Source: Apostichopus japonicus (taxonomy: Eukaryota; Echinodermata; Holothuroidea; Aspidochirotida; Stichopodidae). From it: a stretch of DNA of 60,000 nucleotides. The DNA is taken from NCBI RefSeq assembly GCF_037975245.1, contig NC_092577.1, positions 25,047,398 through 25,107,397 of the forward strand, given 5' to 3'. Under the pieces are notes generated by a model. It saw only the letters and a list, made by a program, of their open reading frames with translations. It did not search any database and was not told the DNA's origin. Shown here one piece after another: positions 36,312 through 47,573 of the stretch; the first letter of the stretch is position 1; the number at the start of each line of letters is the position of its first letter. The translations under genes were made by a program, and so were the position numbers.

Positions 36312-36850
36312 GTTAGTAGGTGTGGGGGTTGTGTGGTCGTTACAGAATATAGGTTGCTTTAATTTTTCTCTTTGTGGTTTGGGGTTGGCTTTTTGGGGCC
36401 TGTTTGTAGTGTTTTATTTCTTTTGGCCTTTGGCTCCGTGTCCTTTTCGCGTCACGTTAGACGCTGCGTTAGTGAGAGATTGATGGGTTTCAGTTGTTGT
36501 TTTACAGACTGGGTTTGGTTTTGTTGACCTTTGGTCCGTGTCCGTTTTTCTTAGCACGTACAAAGCACGCAATAGACACTGAAACAAGAATAAAAAATAG
36601 GCCTTGCAGGCTGTGCAACACTCAAAATGCTACATAATATACAGTACAACCTGGCCTTCACAAAGAAGCCAGCTGGGATACGTAATTTGGGAGTCTTCAC
36701 TTGATACTGATAAATTGTTTAGTACATATATCACAGAGACTGCGCAGAAGGTGCCAGCATGAAGCATAACAGAGTGGGGAATATCCAGGGGGAAAGCACA
36801 TTACAAGCCAAGACGTATTGAGCGAACTTTGTGCCAAAATCATACCTCAT

Positions 36851-37150
36851 CCAAGCTTTCCTTCTTGAGATATCATGTTTTACAAGTTTTCACAATTTGA
36901 CCCCTGCTGACCTCCACCAATCATTAAAGGGTTCTTGCACTCAATGTTGTACACTTATACACTACATATGAGATTGATCCAAGCTTCCCTTCTTGAGATA
37001 TCATGTTTACCAGGTTTTCACAACCCGACACCTGCTGACCTTTCACCTCCACCCAAAACAATAGGCTTCTTGTATTCAATATGGTAGACCTACATATGAA
37101 ATATGAGATCCGTCCAAGCCTCCCTTCTGGAGATACCGTGTTTACGAGCT
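36851..37150 (+). repeat. Diverged tandem repeat, about 130-bp unit, 2.3 copies
   Basis: Units begin ccaagct/ccttct at 36851, 36979 and 37114, and share gagatatcatgttta, caggttttcacaa, ctgctgacct and tacatatgagat in order. Confidence 0.8.
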
Positions 37151-38790
37151 AGGCGTCACATGCTAAACCCAAAAATTACTAACAATAACAAGGGTCATGT
37201 CACAAAAGTGACTAACCAAAAGTGACTCACGTTCCCAGAATATGGGTCACTTTTTCATACATACATTTCATACATGTGGGAGCTACATTGTGCATTGTCA
37301 TAATCCCCAAGTACTATGCTAAAGTGCAGAAATTTGGCTTGATTTTAACCAAGTGGTAATTCAAAGAGAAGAAAAGTAGCCAACGTTCTCTAGTGCTAGA
37401 ACAGTAACAGCCAAAAGCTTGTAAGGCTCGTAACGTTAAAACACCTGAGCGTAAATCTAGTAATTTTGCCTTTTATTTACCGTTGACTCATTGAAGACAA
37501 CTGTAGCTATAGCAACACCCTTCCAATGTATAGTAAACACAACCACAGCCTATGCATAATAACCAGTCTTATGCATAGGACTAGGCTAGGCCTAACGCCA
37601 CAAGGGGCAGCCATTTTGAAAAGAAACTTGTATCAGATCGAGGGCGCTATAACAGAAAAGGTAAGGCCTAAGTAATACAGTTAATAGGCTAGGAGTACGA
37701 GCCTTCGCCTTCGCCAACACAAATATTAAAAATGTAATTTCTACGAAGTTACAAAAACACATGATGAATTATTCAATTAGGCTAGCCTTATAATAGGTTA
37801 CCTTCAACATTATATTGCAGTAGGTTACATAGGCTAGCCCTAGTCGCGAAGCAACTTCAAAAATATATGAGTATCTTACTGTAAAACGACCGGTTGCTGG
37901 GACGCAATTTCCGTGAAAATATGACATGGTATTGCCGTGATAGTAACTCAGTTAGGATAGCCTAGGCCTAGTAACAGCAACCAAGTCTCAAATCATCTGT
38001 GAATACAATTTATTCTAACGTTAGCCTTTTGATTACGAAGTCGTCGAAGATCAATTACGAAAGTCGCTTAAACTTTTGGGAAAGCTTTCAACGATTTCAG
38101 AAACATTACAAATTTCTACGAAAGAAGAATTGGAAACACGATCACCAAGAGTAGTCTGGTTTACCTTGATACTTTTACAGGACTTTCACTGGTATTGAAC
38201 CACCAGTGTACTTGTATAGCACTGCGGCGCGCAATTCAGATGTAAAAAGTATAACTTTTGCGGGGTGTCCAAATCTCAAAAGCAGGGAAACCAAGGAGAG
38301 CCAAAGAGGCGAACTGCGATGTCGAGTGATAGACTTTGCCCAGGCCTTATACAGGTGTAATTTGGGATTTTATATCGGAATTTGGGGGGCTCGAAAATAA
38401 AATGATACTTATTTTTACAAAAACGTCAAATCTTAGTCTGAGCTGTGACCGAGTAATGTAAATAGGATGAAAGAAAATACTTCGAAATTACTGGCCAGTT
38501 GAGATGAATTGGTAATATAAACATGAACATGTGATTTTTTTGGCCCAATATCAAACATACTATTGCAAAAGAAACAGTACAGGTCTGTTAACAAGGTTTG
38601 ACAAAGATCACAGGAAATAGAAATATTACTGGGGTATATTTATGGTGTATGGTGACTGACTGACAATATATGCCACTAGAACCTCTGAAAGGATTTCGAC
38701 TCAAAGACACTGGCAAACTTGTCTCCATACCTTGCCATAGTCTGTTGTTTTCCCTTTTCAAATGATTGACTGAGTCATCTAGTAATTTAG
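37151..38790. other. Noncoding stretch
   Basis: No gene recognised. Several taggcctag and aacgttag words occur (37590-37830, 37965-38025). The open frame at 38206-38400 has no known motif. Confidence 0.5.
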
Positions 38791-38794
38791 AATT

Positions 38795-39375
38795 ATTAAA
38801 TTACAGAAAAGTACTGCACGCATTATTGTAAATGCTACATATGAAGATTGTTCAAGTGATTTGTTGCCAGGCTGGGATGGAAGACTTTTGACAGACACGT
38901 TATGTATAGAAGGTTAACTATGGTATTCAAGTCAATTAATGATCAAGGACCGGAGTACATGAATGAGATGTTTAAACCAGTTACAAACATTCATAATCAC
39001 AATTTAAGATCCTCTACTGCACGAAACCAGCACATTACAGGCAGACACACTCATTTTTATAACAACATTTTTTCATGCATTGCCGCAAAAGACTGGAACA
39101 AACTAGAGCAAAGAGTAAAACCAGCAAGAAATCTTAACCATTTTAAACGCCTAGTATCTGATATTGTTTAGGCCTACTTCACTTTTATTTTAACCAAATT
39201 TCTTAATTTTGTTTACTCTCTACACGTTTTTTTTCAACTATTTTATTGAGCATTATTAATGTATTTATGACTTCTTAAGTTTTCATACATTTTATATTAT
39301 TAGAGGGCCTCGTGGAAGATGAGCTATTGCTAAACGAGCTACCCTGTTAAAGTTGAAATAAAATATAAATAATTT
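38795..39375 (+). mobile_element. 5'-truncated LINE, C-terminal end of ORF2 and tail
   Basis: Translation gives LQKSTARIIVNATYEDCSSD (about 38808-38867), a frameshift near 38890, then YRRLTMVFKSINDQGPEYMN and the motif NHNLRSSTAR, ending WNKLEQRVKPARNLNHFKRL (stop at 39169-39171). The order R-A/R-I then MVYKxxN then HNYNLRS then WN-L is the usual C-terminus of RT-encoding LINEs of the CR1/Jockey/RTE-like type, distinct from the Tx1-like copies nearby. The 3' tail contains gttgaaataaaatataaat at 39351, a likely simple-repeat tail. Confidence 0.7.
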
Positions 39376-40439
39376 GTTACTTTTATTTGTCAGGAAGTGA
39401 ACAGTTTCTAGAACATGACATATAAATATAGGGGCCGTTTAGATGCAACTTGCGACCCTGGGAAGTGCAATCTGAGAAGTCCTTTTTTTCCCCCGAAAAT
39501 GTTTAATGCTTCGCGCCATAGATGGTGCCACTCCGCTCAGGAAATCTCCGGAGAGCTTTCCACCCCCCCCCCCCCCATGTTTCACTCGGCTGATGGCCGT
39601 GCAGCTAGTGCATGGCCAGAAAGAATTGGAATTAACCATACAACCTCATCATAATTTATTAATTAATATTGAATTAATATGTATATATAAATATTCTTAA
39701 CATAAAACAATATTACAACATTGAATACAAAAATTGAAAACATGGATATTTACCTGTCAAGGCGTTGTACGAGCACATACATTTAATTCAACTGAGATTC
39801 TTGTGAAATCTATCAGATTTTTCTTCTTTTCCTTCTTTTACGAACGCGAAAGAGAAATAAATTGAGCCGACCAAAGAACATGTTACACAGCAAATTATTG
39901 CAAAATGCTTGTAGCTGGACACCATCGCTTAGACGAAACAAAGTCAGGACCATGCCATATAAACATGTCAAATGCTACCCAATGAAATTTAACCGTAAAT
40001 AATAAGTATATTACAGTGAGTTATATTATAACTGTATCTTTAATAAGAGCAGTGAGGTACCTTGAAACTTGAACTTAGTTCACGCAATGAAAATTATGTT
40101 GCATATTGAATAAATATCATAATGTCTGATCCGACGTAATCATAATGAAAATATTTCATGGTTCCTTGCTGCTGTTTAATAGTTCTATTCAAAGGGAAAT
40201 TTTAGAAAGCCCTAATAAAACAACAGCAATTCATGCACACAAACTTTTGTTACCAAAGTAATGCTAAGCCCTGCCCTCTCATAAATTTGTATCATATCAA
40301 TTGCAACATACAGCATGTGTATAGGCTATCTACCAACATACCAAGTTTGGTGATATTCCAAATGATGGTTGTCAGTAGTTAATACCAGTTGAACATGTTC
40401 ACGTTTGACCCTTCAACCAAGAAAAGGGAGCAATTCAGA
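39376..40439. other. Noncoding stretch
   Basis: It has a C homopolymer at about 39562-39576 and AT-rich sequence. No gene recognised. Confidence 0.5.
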
Positions 40440-40444
40440 TTAAT

Positions 40445-43400
40445 TTGTTTTTGATGAGCTTCAAGTTACAAATCCTTTAGGTAGCAAGACAGGTGTTCAT
40501 AAACTTGGGGCATTTTATTATGTTCTTAAAAATTTAGATCCCAAATTCAAGTCATCTGTAAAAAATGTGCATTTACTGGCAATGTGCAATTGCGTTGATA
40601 AAAAGAAATATGGCTATGTACCAATTCTGGCCCCTTTCATGGAAGAATTATACCAACTTGAGTCACATGAGGTGTTAATTGCCTCGGACAAAGACAAGTC
40701 ATTTTCACTTCGGGGCACTCTAGCTGTAGTATCAGCAGATAATCTTGGTGGCAATTCTCTATTTGGATTCGTGGAGAGTTTTAGTGCAAACATGCCTTGT
40801 AAAGTGTGAACAGGAAAGAAAGAAGACTTTGAACAATTCAACGCGGATGTCATGTATCCTTAAGACCTGAAAATATTTCCGTGTCACACACATCCAATTT
40901 CTGTGCAGATGTTATGCAAGTTATGCATGATGTTTTGGAAGGGATAGCACGAATGGAATTGAAGCTTATTTTCAAAGCTTTGATTTTTTTTCGGAAAAAT
41001 TAATCACATTAGATCAATTAAATTTCAAAATATCCACTCATAACTATGGGTGTTGTCATCAGTCAAATAAGCCTAGTCAGATAATGCAGCACACTCTGAA
41101 AACAACTGATAACAGCTTAAAGCAAAGAGCTGCACAGATGTGGTGTTTGAGGGTTGTTCCACTTTTAATAGGGGAGTACATTCCAAGAGGTAATTGTTTC
41201 TGGGAGGTAATTCTGAAACTAAGACAAATTACAGATACTATCTTTGCTTCTAAAGTGACAAGAGGACAGTGTGTTTACTTGAGAGTGTTTCCTGATGGGA
41301 AGCTTCATTCCAAAGCATCATTTCCCTGGTGCATTATCCCTTCCTGATGCTTCAAGTGGGACCTGTTGTTCACTTGTGGTGTATGCGATTCGAAGCAAAA
41401 CACATGTATGCCAACAGGCTTTCGGGTGTGGTCTGTTCTTTCAAAGACATTTGTAAAACTGTCACTCAAAGACATCAGATTAGCCATTGTGAGAAATGTT
41501 TTTTATCATCTAATGATAATGCTGAAGCATCATTATGTGTGGCAAATGTTACTCCATGTCAAGTGTGCGACATTTGTGGTTTTAAAACTGGTTTACAAAA
41601 TGTTACAGGACTTTCACCAGAAGATGAAGTTGATGTTACAGATCATATCGTGTACTCTGGCACAATGTACAGAGCTGGTATGGTTGTGGTCATAGAAACT
41701 GTAAACGAAACTCCAACATTTTGTAGGATGTCAATATAATTAGTTGGTAAGCTTATTTATATACATGGAGAAGTCTGGGAAGCTTGTTTTTTTGATGAAC
41801 ATTTGCATTGTTATTCAAGTGCAAAAAGGTGAATGCTGCACTTAAATTTCTTTGCAAGTGAGACCTATATTAGCCTAAAATATGTAATAATGTAGAGAAG
41901 TGTGTTAATTGTTTTGACTGAAATAAGGACACACATGGTGTTTCTATTCTGTATTGAGGCTTTATACTTATTACTTGACAGTAGAAATTCATATGTGCTC
42001 TCCATATGAGGTTTAAAATATGTCTCTCTACTACTTTAAAGTTTTGTAACATACAAGTAAAATGAGTGTAGTTTGATAATTCTGTATTGCAAGATTGTGG
42101 TATCCTTGCAGAGAATGCCTCACCAAAATAAATCAGCAGACAATCAACAGCAGATTTACCATGTTGAAGTCCAAGAGAAGATACTACTTCTAATCCTTTT
42201 GTGTGAAGCATACAAGAGTGGGCTATTTACACGACAAGAACTAATCAATCTCCTCGTTGACTTTTTGTACCAAATTTGACATGGATTAGAGGAAGTTATA
42301 TGCGACTCTTGAAGGAAGCCAGATCAAGACAGACGGAACAGTAAGAATTTCAGGAAAAGTTGAAAAAGATGGGTTGTTTATAGAAGTAGAAGAGGATGAT
42401 GAAGACTGCAGAAATCGTGGAGGAAGCACTTCAGTTTAAGGTTACCCAGGCCCTGTTTCAGAATTCTATGCCGAACCAGCTTCATGCATCCCCTGAGAAG
42501 AATCATGAAGTTGATAGTGATGACAACCACGTGGAGAAATCTAGCTGTGAAACTTCCATTGCATGCTCGACAGGAACATAATCTACAGTAAGTGTTTTAA
42601 GCAAGGTGATGATACTTTGCTTTGCCACAAACACACCCAGTCTGCTTCTTTAAGGCTTGCATCGACAAGAAAAATTTATATTAACCATTTTGGTGCATTT
42701 GCATTAGTTGTAAAATAGTATTTGGCATTCAGTCTCACTAATGTCATCTGGTAGAGACATCTTATATGTTCTTTTCAAAAGCCATTTCCAAAGGGTTACA
42801 TAAGTTCTCAGAATTGACAAAGATTTAAGCCCTAACAGCAAGTCTTTCAGTCAGTGGTAAAAAGAAACTAAAAGCATATCCAAGTCAACAGTGCTAGTAC
42901 AATTTCATCGTAGGTGACCCCTTTCATTTGGAACCATATTGAGATGACTTTAGAATTAATAACAGTCTATCCCATTTATTTGGAGGGACTGAAAGTTTTA
43001 CCCCTACAGATTTTGTATGCAACACATGTACTTGACATTTTCATGTTCTGCCTGATTTCAGGGTTCTTACAATGGTTTTAGTGTTGGAACAAGTACAGTA
43101 CCTTCTCTATGAGCGTTTCTCTTGTTTCTTGCTGTGAAGGGAATCACGGGTAATTAGGGAGTTGGCATCCATTAAATCAAGATCCGTCCTCCAGTTGCTG
43201 CAGTTCTTCATCTCTGCAGCATGCATGTATGTAATACATAGTTGGAATTAGCCAATTTGATATTAATGGATGGCCACATAGCCACAAAACATTAACACAA
43301 GCTGTGTATGTGCAGTGAGAACATGCAGCTTGTTTGCATAGTATTGATTCTATGCCAGAAATGGGCCAAAGTCGTTTTGAAAAATACATAGGAGCTTGCA

Positions 43401-44088
43401 GTACTATGGAGCCACATTTTATAAATTTACTACATATCTCAATTACTTTTTCATATTTCTCAGTCGTTGGACCTCCTATCAATGTTGGATACACTCAAGG
43501 CTCAGTTTTAGCAAGCCCTATAAGTCTTTTGCCTGTAATGTATGTATGCTGGAAACCATTCCCAATCTTTGTAGGTGGGATTGATATTGTTCAAAGACAC
43601 TTGTATGGTTTTCACTGGCATCTTTACCTTCAAATCAGAGGAAAGTTCTACTGATTAGCCCAAAATTACAAAAGATTTGTAAACGACACACAGAGCAGAA
43701 GCAAAACATTGAACTTCTGAATTAATGACACATATTGTTGTGAAACATGGAGATCATCTGCCATGTTCCATCTGGTTAATGGTCAAATCAAAGACAAGGA
43801 GAGCCTCATGTTTCTACTTATACTCAACTGCAACATAGACATTTCACTTGTCCACATGTTAGTTTCCCTGGAAGTTATTGTGGGATTAAATCTTGAAGTG
43901 GCTCGAATGCATGTTTGTGTAAGATATGTAAGTACATCATAGGTTTGTACTGAAGATTTTTAAAGTCAGTCATTGTTTACATTTAAAGTTTGATTCCATG
44001 TATTCTTTCAGCTATCCATCACCAGAAGAGAAGGAGAGGGCAGCAAGATGCATCATTGATCGATTTCCAAACCTTCGGGATAAGATGG
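40445..44088 (+). pseudogene. Decayed multi-exon transposase-like gene (tnp2-like family)
   Basis: Segment 1 (about 40451-40808) encodes NPLGSKTGVHKLGAFYYVLK, then VHLLAMCNCVDKKKYGYVPI, and DNLGGNSLFGFVESF. Segment 2 (about 40905-41340) encodes QVMHDVLEGIARMELKLIFK and LKQRAAQMWCLRVVPLLIGE. Segment 3 (41329-41739) has HLWCMRFEAKHMYANRLSG. Later pieces are a helical region at about 42113-42279 and a small exon at 44012-44088, SYPSPEEKERAARCIIDRFP, bounded by ttctttcag and a GTAAAT donor. Large invertebrate and fish proteins with this motif order are usually TE-derived; I place it near tnp2/CACTA-like transposases with limited confidence. In-frame stops separate several segments, so it is decayed. 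Confidence 0.5.
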
Positions 44089-44748
44089 GTAAATCTGGAC
44101 ATATAAGCAATACAAATCCTATATTTAGTATGGCATATATATTTAAAAAAACGTAAACTAAGAGGGTTGGGGGGGGGGCAGCAGCCAAGGGAATCAGATG
44201 TATCAAGTATTATCAAGTTGAAGATTTCAAAGTCTGATCAATATAAAGTGTGAATATGCAGTTTTTCTTTTTCTAAGATTGTTCACTGCACTTTTCTTTG
44301 TTCAGAAACTACAATGGTAGTTACTAATTGTCTTAAATGTTCCCCCACCCTCCCAAAAAATAACTTGTGCCCTCCCTGACTCCTAGACCTTAACTGAGCA
44401 TTATGGCAGTGGATGACGTAGCATCATTTAGCCACTACTCTCTCCAGAAAGCCCCCAGAAACTGCACTTTTTTTTAATAATGCATTTTAAGATATTGCGA
44501 GATAGGTGGTACTTTATGACATTTAGGTTTTGTTTTGTTATCATTACATGAGTATAAAATTATTGTTTCTTCTGCAAAACCGGTGGCCAAAGTGGTTATA
44601 TACAGAGCCGACTGAAGAATATTAGAAGACATCTGCAAAAAAGAATCAGCAGAAACCAACACGAGGTATGTCTGGGGCCCAGTACCAGCTTACAAACATG
44701 GAAAATGACAAAGGGCAGTCTACAGGAGATCTTCCAACCGTAGAAAGT
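44089..44748. other. Noncoding stretch
   Basis: It contains a 9-G tract near 44170. No gene recognised; the short minus-strand frames over it lack motifs. Confidence 0.5.
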
Positions 44749-45620
44749 GTGCTTTTTACGTGCAAAGAAAACGGACACGGACCAAAGGTCAACAAAACCC
44801 AAAACAATCCCAGTCTGGCCGGGACAGGGACAGCTTCAACCATGCCCGTAGCAACTCGCGGCGTATGAGCGGTCTGGGCATAAACGGGCCAGATGGCCCG
44901 TTTTCCCACGCGAGTTGCACACGATATCCCCTCTACACTCGGCTAGGGTATGCCCAACCTGTAAACAGCGGCAAACCGCTTGTTCGGGCACAACCTGGCC
45001 TCATGCCCTTACAGCCCACACCTCCAACAAGTGCGAGGCTGGCCCGGATATGCAATGTGGGCCCTGTGCCCACTAGCCCACAAGGTAGAGGGGATATCGG
45101 ACTTCAGTTCAATTCTAACTCGTCTAGTCCCGGTCTTGACACCTTTACATTCAAGGAATTCCGGCTCCTCGTCCAGAGGGAGATGGAGGACTGTCACCCA
45201 CACCGAACTGTCGTACGGTGTGACCTTCGGTCCCTCAACTCCCTCCAACACATAGACACCGAACCGAACATCAAAAACATTTACACCCCGGAGAGGTTTA
45301 CGCTGAAGCGCGTCAACCTCTCCAGGGACCTTTAAACCAACAGAACGCAAAACTGGAAAAAAAAACTGGGCCGGGGACGACCTTAGCCTCCCCCGAAAAA
45401 CTCAACAATACGATTTTGCTGTCACGGCGAGCCGCCATGACAGCTAGGGGTGTGGCAAGCCACGCACCTAGCAAAAACAAAAGCCACGCAACAAAGCCAA
45501 AACTACACTAAACAAACTACAAACTATTGAAAGGCCAACGTAAAAAACACAAAGTGTGTGGTCAACGAAAAGTGGAGAGCAGCCGAAAACACGTTCGCAC
45601 TCCACGAAAGCGAACTACAA
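44749..45620 (-). mobile_element. Tx1-like LINE copy C, internally deleted, inverted
   Basis: Read on the minus strand it starts with the shared 5' UTR (ttcgtggagtgcgaacgtg), has ORF1 from ATG 45438, and passes straight from the ORF1 zinc knuckles (near 44850) to the shared 3' end (tttggtccgtgtccgttttc then cacgtaaaaagcac). All of ORF2 is gone. The element is only about 870 bp, SINE-sized, with both LINE ends. caaccgta occurs near both sides (44735 and 45623), a weak candidate duplication. Confidence 0.82.
44850..45438 (-). pseudogene. LINE ORF1 pseudogene (copy C)
   Basis: The start is the same MAARRDSKI... context as the other copies. A middle segment is in the frame of 45009-45350 (VEGPKVTPYDSSVWVTVLHL), then CWRCGL, and after a frameshift GKRAIWPVYAQTAHTPRVAT, an out-of-frame reading of the third knuckle region. 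A deletion removes the residues between VTVLHLPLD and EEPEFLECKG that copies A and B keep. The frame is broken at least twice, so it is not coding. Confidence 0.75.
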
Positions 45621-46211
45621 GGCAACCGTACAATTCATAAAGCAAAGGACTGGCTGATTTTTGTCGAAGTGCACCATTAGAGAGCAAGGCGGCAATTTTA
45701 AGGCGATGAAAGAACAGGGAACCGTGTAAACCGTGTAAACTGGATTAAGGAAAAGTCACCAACGATGACACAGGTTATAAAGGCGTACCCACAGTATATA
45801 CAAATCCCACAAATTGTAAATTCGGTATTAAAGAATGTAAGATTTGGTTTTCAACCTTTAAAAGTGAAAGTTTCTGTCATTTTGTTCTCCTTTCATTTGA
45901 TGATTGCTGCTGCAAAATGTTAAAGGTGGGATCGCTCGTAAATTCCTCTAAATTCTGGCCTTCACACCACCCGATTCAAAAGTAATATCAATACTACCCT
46001 CTACCGGTTCGTCGCTGTTGTCTCGTAATTTCTCAGCAATCTCGTATTTACGGCTAGTAAGCAATAAACGGGTTTGGTTACCTGAAGCGGTGGCCTTGGC
46101 GAAATTCCTGCATAGTTTCTTGTCTGTGGCAGTGTCAGTACAGGGAGTTCTTATGGAACAACTCCCTGGTCAGTAGTATGCCGCGTTTTCGTGTGTCTTG
46201 TGTGATACAAA
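45621..46211. other. Noncoding spacer between LINE copies
   Basis: No coding motif. It holds the hairpin at 46141-46168. Confidence 0.5.
46141..46168. repeat. Hairpin cagggagtt / aactccctg upstream of the full-length LINE
   Basis: Perfect 9-bp arms with a 10-nt loop. The same arms occur at 30885-30909, and similar ones (cagggagctgct / agcagttccctg, one G-U pair) at 51321-51349. Confidence 0.75.
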
Positions 46212-46226
46212 ACTCTGTGGTTTTGT
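46212..46226 (+). repeat. Candidate target-site duplication, left of the full-length LINE
   Basis: actctgtggttttgt here and actctgtggtttgt at 51130-51143 differ by one T. They flank the segment that starts with LINE 5' UTR sequence and ends with the conserved LINE 3' end. Confidence 0.65.
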
Positions 46227-46449
46227 CAAAGACAGTTGACAGTTGGCTTTCGTGGAGTGCAGACGTGTTTTTCGCTCTCGCTCTACATCTGATAACTGTT
46301 TTTTCACTGTACTGTGCTATACTTCCCGCCAGGCGGGTGTGCGCCAGTTCGTATATCGTTATCGTATATAGTCATCGTATATTGTATTTTATCCAACCTA
46401 TCTTTAGTTTGTTTTGTTACTCCTCTGTGGCCCAGCCACCTTCGGTATC

Positions 46450-47553
46450 ATGGCATCGCGCCGTGATTCCAAAATTGTTAAGTTAACCTTCACCGGTGAA
46501 CAAGCGGTTCCACCGGTGCAAGTTTTTAGTATTTTAAAGAGTAAGGGTGTTGTTGTGCCTGGAGAGGTTGATGCGTTGCAAGCTCTCCAGGGTCGTAATA
46601 CTTATGATGTACGTTTTACAAGTGACGTGACCCGGCAGAAGGGTGTCGCGTTGCTGAGTGGGGTTGAAGGTTTGACAGTTACTCCGTACGAGCGTTCCGT
46701 ATGGGTAACTGTCATCCACGTAGGACTAGAGGTGCGTCAGGAACTTGTCGCAACTGTTTTAGGTCGGTTTGGGGCTGTCAAGGCCATGAAAATGTGCTCC
46801 TACGCACAGGCCCCCGGGGTGTTGAACGGGCACCGACAGGTTCGGATCGACCTCAAGCAGGACATTCCCTCCTTCCTTTTTATTGCCGGACATAAAGCTC
46901 ACGTGCGATACCCCGGTCAGCCCCGTACCTGCTTCAGGTGTGGGGAGACCGGGCACGAAGCCAAGGGCTGCCCAAACAAAAAGTCTGGGCGCTGCCTTCG
47001 TCTTGGGCATGATACCTCTGCTTGCCCAAGCGAAGTTGTGTGCTCACTCTGTGGGAAGGAGGGGCATGTTTTTCGCGCTTGTCCCTCCTCTTATGTCTTT
47101 ATGACAAAGAGTGGGGGTCAATCAAAGGCGCCAAGTTCTGGCGCACCTACTGCCTCGGAGGAAGCTCCACGCAAAGAGGGGGGGCCGGATGCACCTAGTT
47201 CACCCTCCCTTGAAGTTGCAGACCCCAACCCCGTGCCCGCACCGAGAAAGTCTCCACCAGCTTCCCCTATCAACTCGTCCAGTTCCGTCCCCAGCCCGCC
47301 GCCGGTGTCGCCAGATCTGGAGACTCTGTCCGACGGCGACTCCGGGGACTCGGTGGTCATCGGGTCTCCGGAGGCTCTGTCTGACAGCGACTCCGGGGGC
47401 TCGGTGATCGTCGAGCCAAAACGTGCCACTGGGACGAGCTGGTACGACGAGATGGGGGAACCCTCTCTAAAAAGGTCGGCCTCAAGTGACGACTCGGACG
47501 ACGATATGTCGTCTAGAGCGCGCTTGAAGCTTACAGAATCGTCGTCGGCGTAG
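46450..47553 (+). CDS. LINE ORF1 protein, zinc-knuckle RNA-binding (367 aa)
   Basis: It should coat LINE RNA and act as a chaperone in the particle. I chose ATG 46450 (MASRRDSKIV) because copies A-C begin at the same place; the frame is open 12 codons further up. Residues 1-140 form the conserved N-terminal domain (VEGLTVTPYERSVWVTVIHV). Three knuckle positions follow: CFRCGETGHEAKGC, GRCLRLGHDTSAC and CSLCGKEGHVFRAC. The middle one has lost its first Cys (CSRC in the relatives, SGRC here). The C-terminal 130 residues are rich in Ser, Pro, Asp and Glu, disordered-looking and acidic, with a near-repeat around ETLSDGDSGDS / EALSDSDSGGS. Confidence 0.9.
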   Translation: MASRRDSKIVKLTFTGEQAVPPVQVFSILKSKGVVVPGEVDALQALQGRNTYDVRFTSDVTRQKGVALLSGVEGLTVTPYERSVWVTVIHVGLEVRQELVATVLGRFGAVKAMKMCSYAQAPGVLNGHRQVRIDLKQDIPSFLFIAGHKAHVRYPGQPRTCFRCGETGHEAKGCPNKKSGRCLRLGHDTSACPSEVVCSLCGKEGHVFRACPSSYVFMTKSGGQSKAPSSGAPTASEEAPRKEGGPDAPSSPSLEVADPNPVPAPRKSPPASPINSSSSVPSPPPVSPDLETLSDGDSGDSVVIGSPEALSDSDSGGSVIVEPKRATGTSWYDEMGEPSLKRSASSDDSDDDMSSRARLKLTESSSA

Positions 47554-47573
47554 TTTTGCCCCATTGCCCTCTC

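Larger units (their letters stand above)
34441..36568 (+). mobile_element. Tx1-like LINE copy B, internally deleted
   Basis: The 5' UTR (ctcgtggagtgg-gacgtgttttcgg) matches that of the full-length copy near 46250 and of copy C. ORF1 runs to the third zinc knuckle, then jumps near 35213-35235 into ORF2 at the post-RT region (VTVVNRFIVPLLWYPG, matching the intact ORF2). A second gap near 35480-35800 leads to the ORF2 C-terminus and the shared 3' end (ggtccgtgtccgtttttctt). The endonuclease and RT domains are missing, so the copy cannot move itself. Confidence 0.85.
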
